DNA of 64,000 nt from Mesorhizobium loti. Its GTDB lineage: Bacteria; Pseudomonadota; Alphaproteobacteria; Rhizobiales; Rhizobiaceae. The notes beneath the pieces were generated by a model. It saw only the letters and a program-made list of their open reading frames with translations. It had not been told where the DNA came from and made no database searches. Numbering within the stretch: position 1 is the stretch's first letter; each line of letters begins with the position of its first letter. A program made the translations under genes and the position numbers. Location of the stretch: NCBI GenBank assembly GCA_014189435.1, contig CP050293.1:3849001-3913000 (forward strand), given 5' to 3'. This document shows positions 58,433-64,000 of the stretch, one piece after another.

Positions 58433-59443
58433 TTACGCGGCTCCATTGACGAAGGCCATGTCGGCCCGCGTCAGTTCGACATCGCGCAGTACCCGCATGA
58501 CCGGAAAATCCTCCGTTTCCGTGGCCGTGATGGCCAGGTCGATCGTGACATCGAAGCGTTGCCGGAACGCGTCGATGATCTCGTCGACGATGATTTCGGG
58601 CGCCGACGCGCCGGCCGACAGGCCGAGCGTCGAGATGTTGCCGATGTCATTCCACGGAATCTCGGCGGCGCGCTGCACGAGAAGCGACATCGAGGCGCCG
58701 GCACGCTCCGCCACTTCGACAAGGCGTCTCGAATTGGAGGAATTGGGCGCGCCGACGATCAGATAGAGATCGGCGCCTGGAGCGGTGTCCTTGACCGCTT
58801 CCTGGCGGTTCGTGGTGGCGTAGCAGATCGATTCCGCCGCCGGCGCCTGCAGGGCTGGAAAGCGATCCTGCAAGGCGCGGATGATGCCGGCGGTGTCCTC
58901 GACCGACAAAGTGGTCTGGGTGACGAAGCCGAGCGCCTGCGGATCGGCGGGCGCGAGCTTGGCGGCATCGGCTTCGGTCTCGATCAGCGTCACCGCTCCG
59001 TCCGGCAGCTGGCCCATGGTGCCGATCACCTCGGGATGTCCGGCGTGACCGATCAAGAGCACATGGCGGCCGAGCCGCTGATGGCGCATCGCCTGCTTGT
59101 GGACCTTCGACACCAGCGGGCAAGTGGCATCGAGATAGAAGAGATTGCGCGCCTGGGCATCCGCCGGCACCGATTTCGGCACGCCATGCGCCGAGAACAC
59201 GACGGGCGACTGCCGATGTTCGGCCGGGATCTCGGAGAGTTCCTCGATGAAGACGGCGCCAAGGCTTTGCAGCCCCTCCACGACATAGCGGTTGTGCACG
59301 ATCTCATGGCGGACATAGACCGGCGCGCCATATTTCTTCAGCGCCAGCACGACGATCTGGATGGCACGGTCGACACCAGCGCAAAAACCGCGCGGCTGGC
59401 AGAGCCGGATCGTCAAAGGAGGCTTGGTGGTTGTCTGGAGCAT
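58433..59443 (-). CDS. ispH: 4-hydroxy-3-methylbut-2-enyl diphosphate reductase
   Basis: A 336-residue IspH (LytB), the last enzyme of the MEP isoprenoid pathway, giving IPP and DMAPP. The three iron-sulfur cysteines are in [29 protein letters not shown] and [12 protein letters not shown], and the substrate-binding HGVPKSV and [14 protein letters not shown] are present. ATG 59443 gives the usual 10-residue lead before the first cysteine motif. It follows the SURF1 gene after 88 bases. Confidence 0.96.
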   Translation of the reverse strand: MLQTTTKPPLTIRLCQPRGFCAGVDRAIQIVVLALKKYGAPVYVRHEIVHNRYVVEGLQSLGAVFIEELSEIPAEHRQSPVVFSAHGVPKSVPADAQARNLFYLDATCPLVSKVHKQAMRHQRLGRHVLLIGHAGHPEVIGTMGQLPDGAVTLIETEADAAKLAPADPQALGFVTQTTLSVEDTAGIIRALQDRFPALQAPAAESICYATTNRQEAVKDTAPGADLYLIVGAPNSSNSRRLVEVAERAGASMSLLVQRAAEIPWNDIGNISTLGLSAGASAPEIIVDEIIDAFRQRFDVTIDLAITATETEDFPVMRVLRDVELTRADMAFVNGAA

Positions 59444-59531
59444 TAAATCCTGGCCGGTTCGTCAGCGCCGAAATGAGGTGCCTACCCCCGTCCTGTCAAG
59501 GGCGATGGCCCTGTGAAGGCGTCGTTCGCGT

Positions 59532-60287
59532 TCATTCCTCTTTCGCTGGACGGCGGAGCCGCAGGATGAGCACGGCGGCGAGCGCCGCGGCAAGCCCATA
59601 CCAGGTCATCGCATATTGCAGATGGCTGTTCGGCAGGTCGATGATGGTGACGCCGCCAACCGGCAATCCGCCTGGATTTGGCGTCTTGTCGGCGTCGATG
59701 AAGATCGGCACCAGCGCAGCGCCAGCCGGCAGCCCGGCGCTCGCCGCCATCACGTCGCGGTCCTTCCAGTAGAAAATGTTCTTCGCCACGTCGTTGTCGG
59801 GGAGCATCATCGAAGGCTTTGCCGGCAGCGGATTGCGGGCCAGCCCGGTGACAATCACCTTGCCCGTCACCTGTCCCTTGGCGCGCTTGGCGGCATCCTT
59901 CAGATCGTAAGGCACGAAGCCGCGATTGATCAGGACGAAGCGGCCATCGTCGAGCGTCAGCGGCGTGTAGACGTTGAAGCCGGCATCGCCTTCCCAGGTC
60001 GCGTAGAAATGCCGTTCGCCTTGATGCAGGAACGTGCCGGTGACGGTGACCGGCGTGTAGTCGACGTCCCCTGTGGCTGCGAATTCTTTCTCGACTTCGG
60101 CCAGCGGCCGTGGCGCAGAGTGGGTGCGCTGGTCAATGGTCTGGAGGAGACCTTCCTTCCAATACAGGCGCTGGACCTGCCAGGTGCCGAGCACCAGCAG
60201 AATCAGGAACAGCCCCAGGCCAAGGCCGAAAAGCAATGCCGTCCGTGGCCGCGAACGGCCGCCGGCTTTGACGGATGCCTCGCTCAT
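59532..60287 (-). CDS. SURF1-family cytochrome oxidase assembly protein
   Basis: A 251-residue protein with one N-terminal and one C-terminal helix, the SURF1 plan: ALLFGLGLGLFLILLVLGTW QVQR begins it, VTGTFLHQGERHFY and VLINRGFVPYDLKDA are the conserved periplasmic parts, and SHLQYAMTWYGLAAALAAVL ends it. SURF1 helps insert heme a into subunit I of aa3-type oxidase. ATG 60287 overlaps the DUF983 stop by four bases. It belongs to the cytochrome oxidase block. Confidence 0.92.
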   Translation of the reverse strand: MSEASVKAGGRSRPRTALLFGLGLGLFLILLVLGTWQVQRLYWKEGLLQTIDQRTHSAPRPLAEVEKEFAATGDVDYTPVTVTGTFLHQGERHFYATWEGDAGFNVYTPLTLDDGRFVLINRGFVPYDLKDAAKRAKGQVTGKVIVTGLARNPLPAKPSMMLPDNDVAKNIFYWKDRDVMAASAGLPAGAALVPIFIDADKTPNPGGLPVGGVTIIDLPNSHLQYAMTWYGLAAALAAVLILRLRRPAKEE

Positions 60288-60688
60288 TCGCCGCGATCCA
60301 GCCGGCCTTCGGCCGCCTTGTTGCGATATTGCAGGGTAAGCAGCACGCCCTTGATCAGCCGCAGCGCCGTCAGGCACAACGCGACAGCCAGCGGGATCCA
60401 GACCAGCAGATGCAGCCAGAGCGGCGGGCTCAGCGTGACTTCAACCCAGAGCGCCAGTCCGACAATGAGGAAGCCGATGATCAGGATGACGAACACCGCC
60501 GGCCCGTCGCCGGCATCGGCGTAGGAATAGTCGAGGCCGCAATTGACACAGCGCTTGCCGACGGTGAGGAAGCCGGAAAACAGCCGCCCCTCGCCGCAGC
60601 GCGGGCAGCGGCCGTGCAGGCCGGCCGAAATCGGGTCGATCGGAGGCCAGATCGCCCTATCTTCACTCATGGGAGCGTCGTCGCTCAT
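60284..60688 (-). CDS. DUF983 family protein
   Basis: A 134-residue protein with two C-x2-C pairs (GRCPRCGEGRLF and KRCVNCGLDY) followed by two membrane helices (AVFVILIIGFLIVGLALWVE and LLVWIPLAVALCLTALRLIK). This is the DUF983 pattern, regularly found between coxC and SURF1 in alphaproteobacteria and presumed to help oxidase assembly. The start may be ATG 60688 or ATG 60670. A duplicated 18-codon copy of its N-terminus lies just upstream (60685-60741). Confidence 0.9.
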   Translation of the reverse strand: MSDDAPMSEDRAIWPPIDPISAGLHGRCPRCGEGRLFSGFLTVGKRCVNCGLDYSYADAGDGPAVFVILIIGFLIVGLALWVEVTLSPPLWLHLLVWIPLAVALCLTALRLIKGVLLTLQYRNKAAEGRLDRGE

Positions 60689-60758
60689 TGCTTACCGCTC
60701 GATCTCGGATCGATCGGCCGCCAGATCGCCTTGTCACTCATTGCTTACCGCTCGATCT
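60631..60758. repeat. Local duplication of the 5' end of the DUF983 gene
   Basis: Bases 60631-60670 and 60705-60741 are near-identical, and TCATTGCTTACCGCTCGATC occurs at both 60685 and 60738. The extra copy encodes on the minus strand MSDKAIWRPIDPRSSGKQ then stop, matching MSEDRAIWPPIDPISAG of the real gene. It is the relic of a short tandem duplication. Confidence 0.75.
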
Positions 60759-61228
60759 CGATCGGTGTGCCATCGGCCACCAGTGCCCAGATTTCGTCCA
60801 TGTCGGAGTCCGTAACGGCAATGCAGCCGTCGGTCCAGTCGACCAATTGTAGCAGCCAGCCCCACCAGCCGTAACCATTCGGCTGGCCGTGGATCATGAT
60901 CATGCCGCCCGCATCGACATTGCGCGCCTTGGCAGCCGCCAGATCGTCGGCATTGGGATACGAGATATGGATCGACCTGTGCGCGATGCTGTTCGGGTTG
61001 CGCCAGTCGAGGACATAGCGCCCCTCGGGCGTACGTTGATCGCCCTCCTGGTGCTTGTGCCCGATTGGATCGCCGCCGAGCGCGATGCCGTAGCTTCGCA
61101 GGACCTTGCCGTCGCTCCAGCCGCCGTTCCGACTTGTCGACGCGCATCAGATCGACCCTTTCCGCGGCAAGCGCCGGAAATGCCGCGATGATGAATGCGC
61201 AGATCGCCCAAGGAATTGTCAGCCGCAT
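60745..61228 (-). pseudogene. L,D-transpeptidase (YkuD) family protein, frameshifted
   Basis: The start frame from ATG 61228 encodes a signal peptide (MRLTIPWAICAFIIAAFPAL) and RVDLMRVDKSERRLE. From about 61120 the coding continues in another frame: WSDGKVLRSYGIALGGDPIG, HKHQEGDQRTPEGRYVLDWR, MIMIHGQPNGYGWWG and the catalytic cysteine in DWTDGCIAVTDSDMDEIW, ending ...PIEIER at 60745. That is a complete YkuD domain, which cross-links or anchors peptidoglycan in the periplasm. The change of frame near 61120-61130 means either a sequencing error or an inactivated gene; YkuD motifs themselves are unharmed. Confidence 0.78.
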
Positions 61229-61318
61229 TGGCTATCGATCGGCGATCATTGCGCCGAAAAGAAGAAGGCGGCCACGTCGCCGCGGTCGCCTCCCCAGATC
61301 AAATCCTAAAGGCCGAGA

Positions 61319-62206
61319 TCAGTGGCCTTCGATCACCGCGCCGACCGATCCCCAGACGTAGATCGATGCGAACAGGAACAGCCAGACCACGTCGACGAAG
61401 TGCCAATACCAAGCGGCCGCCTCGAAGCCGAAATGCTGCTTGGGGGTGAAATCACCCTTCATCGCCCGGATCAGGCAGACAGCCAGGAAGATGGTGCCGA
61501 TGATGACATGGAAACCATGGAAGCCGGTCGCCATGAAGAAGGTGGCGCCGTAGATGGAATCCTTGAAGCCGAACGGAGCGTGCATGTACTCATAGGCCTG
61601 CACCATTGTGAACAGCATGCCGAGGCCGACGGTCAGCACCAGGCCGTTGATCAGGCCCTTGCGATCACCATGGATGAGCGAATGGTGCGCCCAGGTGACC
61701 GTGGTGCCCGACAGAAGCAGGATGACGGTGTTGTAGAGCGGCAAATGGAAGGGATCGAGAACCTCCATGCCCTTCGGCGGCCAGACACCGCCGGTAAAGG
61801 CGGTGCGGGCATATTGCTGGACTTCGCTCGGAAACAGGCTGGCGTCGAAATAGGCCCAGAACCAGGCAACGAAGAACATCACCTCCGAGGCGATGAACAT
61901 GATCATGCCGTAGCGCAGATGCAGCGACACGACACGCGTGTGATGGCCCTCATGCGCTTCCTTGATCGTATCCGACCACCAGGCGAACATGGTGTAGAGG
62001 ACGATCACCAGGCCGATGAAGAACAGCCACGGATTGGCGATGTTGTGGCCGAAGATCGGGAACGAGCCGCCCTTCAGGTACTCCATCAGGCAGACGCCGC
62101 CAAAGGCGGTCACGAGCGCCCCTACCGATCCCAGGAAAGGCCACGGGCTCGGGTTGACGAGATGATAGTCATGCTGTGGTTTTGCGTGTGCGTGCGCGTC
62201 TGCCAT
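61319..62206 (-). CDS. coxC: Cytochrome c oxidase subunit III
   Basis: A 295-residue integral subunit of aa3-type oxidase with seven predicted helices. [20 protein letters not shown] begins it, then [20 protein letters not shown] with the conserved Glu, and [20 protein letters not shown] and [20 protein letters not shown] at the end are subunit III signatures. It follows ctaG by 1 base. coxA/coxB are not in the window but are expected upstream of ctaB, as a terminator hairpin and the gene order suggest. Confidence 0.95.
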   Translation of the reverse strand: MADAHAHAKPQHDYHLVNPSPWPFLGSVGALVTAFGGVCLMEYLKGGSFPIFGHNIANPWLFFIGLVIVLYTMFAWWSDTIKEAHEGHHTRVVSLHLRYGMIMFIASEVMFFVAWFWAYFDASLFPSEVQQYARTAFTGGVWPPKGMEVLDPFHLPLYNTVILLLSGTTVTWAHHSLIHGDRKGLINGLVLTVGLGMLFTMVQAYEYMHAPFGFKDSIYGATFFMATGFHGFHVIIGTIFLAVCLIRAMKGDFTPKQHFGFEAAAWYWHFVDVVWLFLFASIYVWGSVGAVIEGH

Positions 62207-62207
62207 A

Positions 62208-62840
62208 TCAACCCCCGAGATTTGCTTCGGTATTCGAAATTGTCTTGCTATTGCCCTTGGCCGGCTCCGAGGAGGCGACCGGCTTGGTCTTCTCGACCGG
62301 GAACATCGTGTAGGACAGAGTGATCGTCTTCACGTCCTTCAGTTCCGGCACGTTGACGATGTCGGGGTCCACATAGAACAGGACCGGCATGTCCAGCGTC
62401 TCGCCCGGCTTCAGCGTCGTGTCGGTGAAACAGAAACACTCGACCTTGTTGAAGTAGGGGCCTGCCAGTTCCGGCTGCACATTGAAGGTGGCGCGGCCGG
62501 TCACGGGGCGATCGAACTTGTTGGTGGCCTTGTAGTGGGCCTGCACCGTCTCGCCGATCTTCATGGTCATCGAGCGCTGAACCGGCTGGAAATCCCACGG
62601 CACGCCGGCGATGTTGGCATCGAAGCGAACGGTGATCTCACGGTCGAGCACACGGCCGGCATACTGCTTCTCGGCACGTTGCGTCGTGCCGCCATAGCCT
62701 GTCGCCTGGCAGAACATCTTGTAAAGCGGCACCGCGGCATAGGCCATGCCGATCATGCCGGTGAAAAAGGCAAGGCAGACAGCCGCGACGATGACGTTGC
62801 CGTTCTTGCCCGTCGTCTTTTTGGGCGTCTCGACGCTCAT
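62208..62840 (-). CDS. ctaG: Cytochrome c oxidase assembly protein CtaG (Cox11)
   Basis: A 210-residue copper chaperone anchored by one N-terminal helix ([20 protein letters not shown]). The periplasmic domain has [15 protein letters not shown] and the Cu(I)-binding C-x-C in [16 protein letters not shown], which delivers copper to the CuB site. Its ATG (62840) shares a base with the coxF stop (TGATG), so it is translationally coupled; the longer open frame is not used. Confidence 0.95.
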   Translation of the reverse strand: MSVETPKKTTGKNGNVIVAAVCLAFFTGMIGMAYAAVPLYKMFCQATGYGGTTQRAEKQYAGRVLDREITVRFDANIAGVPWDFQPVQRSMTMKIGETVQAHYKATNKFDRPVTGRATFNVQPELAGPYFNKVECFCFTDTTLKPGETLDMPVLFYVDPDIVNVPELKDVKTITLSYTMFPVEKTKPVASSEPAKGNSKTISNTEANLGG

Positions 62841-63004
62841 CACATCGTGCCCAGATTGTGGCCGAACTTCACGATCGTCGCGATGTAGAAAATGACGACC
62901 AGCACAGCCAGCGCCACGCCGATGGCGACCGAACGGTTGCGTCTGGCTTTCCTCTGCCGCTCGGTGAGCGTGACCAGCTCGAGCTTTTCTTCGATCATGG
63001 TCAT
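62840..63004 (-). CDS. coxF: Small CoxF-like oxidase assembly protein (54 aa)
   Basis: A 54-residue single-helix protein that is easy to miss: a charged N-terminus ([12 protein letters not shown]) leads into helix [20 protein letters not shown] and ends KFGHNLGTM. Its ATG at 63004 overlaps the ctaB stop (ATGA) and its stop overlaps the ctaG start. This size, form and position between ctaB and ctaG match CoxF of alphaproteobacterial oxidase operons. Confidence 0.85.
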   Translation of the reverse strand: MTMIEEKLELVTLTERQRKARRNRSVAIGVALAVLVVIFYIATIVKFGHNLGTM

Positions 63005-63945
63005 GCTCCGCCCATGGCAAGCGCGCGCTCGACGACGCTGTCGGCAAGATAGGCGGCGAAAATGGCAAAGAGATAAAGCAGCGAATAGGCAAACAAGGCC
63101 TTGGCTGGTTTCATGACACGATCGTCGTCGGCCATGCCAAGCACTTTCCACGCGTACCAGACAAAACCGACCCCGAGCAGCGCAGCGGCCACGCCATAGA
63201 TCGGCGTGGTGTAGCCAAGCAGCCATGGCGCCACCCCGACCGGGGCCAGCACCAGCGCGTAAGCGAAGATCTGGCGGCGCGTCGAAGCGTGTCCGGCGAC
63301 GTTCGGCATCATCGGGATGCCGGCCTTTGCGTAATCTTCGGACTTGAACAGCGCCAGCGCCCAGAAATGCGGCGGCGTCCACAGGAAGATGATCAGGAAC
63401 AGGATCAGGCTTTCGAGGCTGACCGTTCCGGTCACCGCGGCCCAGCCAATGACCGGGGGAATGGCGCCGGCGGCACCGCCAATGACGATGTTCTGCGGCG
63501 TCCAGCGCTTCAGCCACATCGTGTAGACGACGGCATAGAAGAAGATGGTGAAGGCCAGCAGCGTCGCCGACAGCCAGTTGACCAGCACGCCGAGCGTCAT
63601 CACCGACAGCACCGACAGCACCAGACCGAAACTCAGCGCCTCGTGCGGCTGGATGCGACCGGCCGGGACCGGACGGCTGGCGGTCCTGGTCATCACCGCG
63701 TCGATGTCGGCGTCGTACCACATGTTGAGCGCGCCGGAGGCGCCAGCACCTATGGCAATAGCCAGGATGGCGATCACCGCCAGCAGCGGGTTGATGGTCA
63801 CCGGTGCGGCGACGAGACCGACAAAGGCGGTGAACACCACCAGCGACATGACGCGCGGCTTCAGCAGGGCGAAGAAATCGCCCGCCGTCGCTTCCGACAT
63901 GCGAAAGCCCGCTTCGTCAATCAATGGGTCGTCGACAAGGGCCAT
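63001..63945 (-). CDS. ctaB: Protoheme IX farnesyltransferase (heme O synthase)
   Basis: A 314-residue UbiA-family prenyltransferase with about nine helices, making heme O from heme B and farnesyl diphosphate for cytochrome oxidase. The Asp-rich prenyl-diphosphate site is [20 protein letters not shown] and the second motif is [20 protein letters not shown]. The terminal region [20 protein letters not shown] is also typical. It precedes coxF, ctaG and coxC in one operon. Confidence 0.95.
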   Translation of the reverse strand: MALVDDPLIDEAGFRMSEATAGDFFALLKPRVMSLVVFTAFVGLVAAPVTINPLLAVIAILAIAIGAGASGALNMWYDADIDAVMTRTASRPVPAGRIQPHEALSFGLVLSVLSVMTLGVLVNWLSATLLAFTIFFYAVVYTMWLKRWTPQNIVIGGAAGAIPPVIGWAAVTGTVSLESLILFLIIFLWTPPHFWALALFKSEDYAKAGIPMMPNVAGHASTRRQIFAYALVLAPVGVAPWLLGYTTPIYGVAAALLGVGFVWYAWKVLGMADDDRVMKPAKALFAYSLLYLFAIFAAYLADSVVERALAMGGA

Positions 63946-63975
63946 GCGTACTTAAGTCCATCATTCCGTTGGCCA

Positions 63976-63999
63976 AAACCGCCGGCGAACCGGCGGTTT
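63976..63999 (-). terminator. Hairpin upstream of ctaB
   Basis: AAACCGCCGG and CCGGCGGTTT pair over ten bases with a CGAA loop. Read on the minus strand it ends the gene that must lie beyond the window (likely coxA), and the stem's own A/T end supplies TTTT. It separates that gene from ctaB. Confidence 0.65.
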
Positions 64000-64000
64000 C

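Overview
The window is high-GC, densely coded chromosomal DNA with almost no non-coding space. Its gene set (the CcrM cell-cycle methylase, an alphaproteobacterial ctaB-coxF-ctaG-coxC block followed by DUF983/SURF1/ispH/thrB/rnhA, an M16 processing-type protease beside threonine synthase, pyruvate phosphate dikinase, SMC) points to a member of the Hyphomicrobiales. Two intergenic inverted-repeat elements resemble ones I recall from Mesorhizobium, so a Mesorhizobium-like rhizobium is the best guess (inference; no search was run). Layout: 1-9.1 kb is a minus-strand surface-polysaccharide operon: two GT4 glycosyltransferases (the first cut by the window edge), two SAM methyltransferases, a flippase, a GT2 glycosyltransferase, a UDP-uronate epimerase, a nucleotide-sugar dehydrogenase and an initiating sugar-phosphate transferase. 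9.3-17.7 kb holds bioY, an MBL-fold hydrolase, and a four-gene ABC importer operon (ATPase, two permeases, binding protein) with a nucleoside-phosphorylase-like gene at its end; the operon diverges from a LacI-type regulator across a perfect 18-bp palindrome. 17.7-26.3 kb is mixed metabolism: two repeat elements, acyl-CoA ligase, small conserved proteins, a polysaccharide deacetylase, a frameshifted heptosyltransferase-like gene, ppdK and a VOC protein. At 26.4 kb a tRNA-Gln(TTG) has its last 17 bases repeated about 850 bp downstream, bracketing one membrane-protein gene, which looks like the scar of a small integrated element. Next comes a GT25/O-antigen-ligase fusion. 29.7-48.9 kb is core chromosome: VanZ-like, smc, a DsbA-like lipoprotein, a DUF721/DciA-like protein, mutY, two HAD phosphatases, ccrM, a lipoprotein with a shifted C-terminus, thrC, M16 protease, GNAT, a degenerate-GGDEF/intact-EAL protein, YqgE, a DsbD-N-like protein, peroxiredoxin and DUF2938. 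48.99-56.07 kb is the most unusual part: one minus-strand run of a cyclase-homology/AAA/TPR regulator, a YcaO protein translationally coupled to it, a TfuA protein, a zinc metallopeptidase and an AT-rich orphan gene. YcaO-TfuA pairs are known to install backbone thioamides, so this may be a peptide- or protein-modifying system with an unknown substrate, controlled by a built-in ATPase sensor. 56.3-64 kb returns to core genes: histidine phosphatase, rnhA, thrB, ispH, SURF1, DUF983, a frameshifted L,D-transpeptidase, coxC, ctaG, coxF and ctaB. Three genes (GT9 at 22.7 kb, lipoprotein at 39.2 kb, L,D-transpeptidase at 61.1 kb) carry an apparent frameshift. These may be sequencing errors or real decay; the sequence alone cannot decide.
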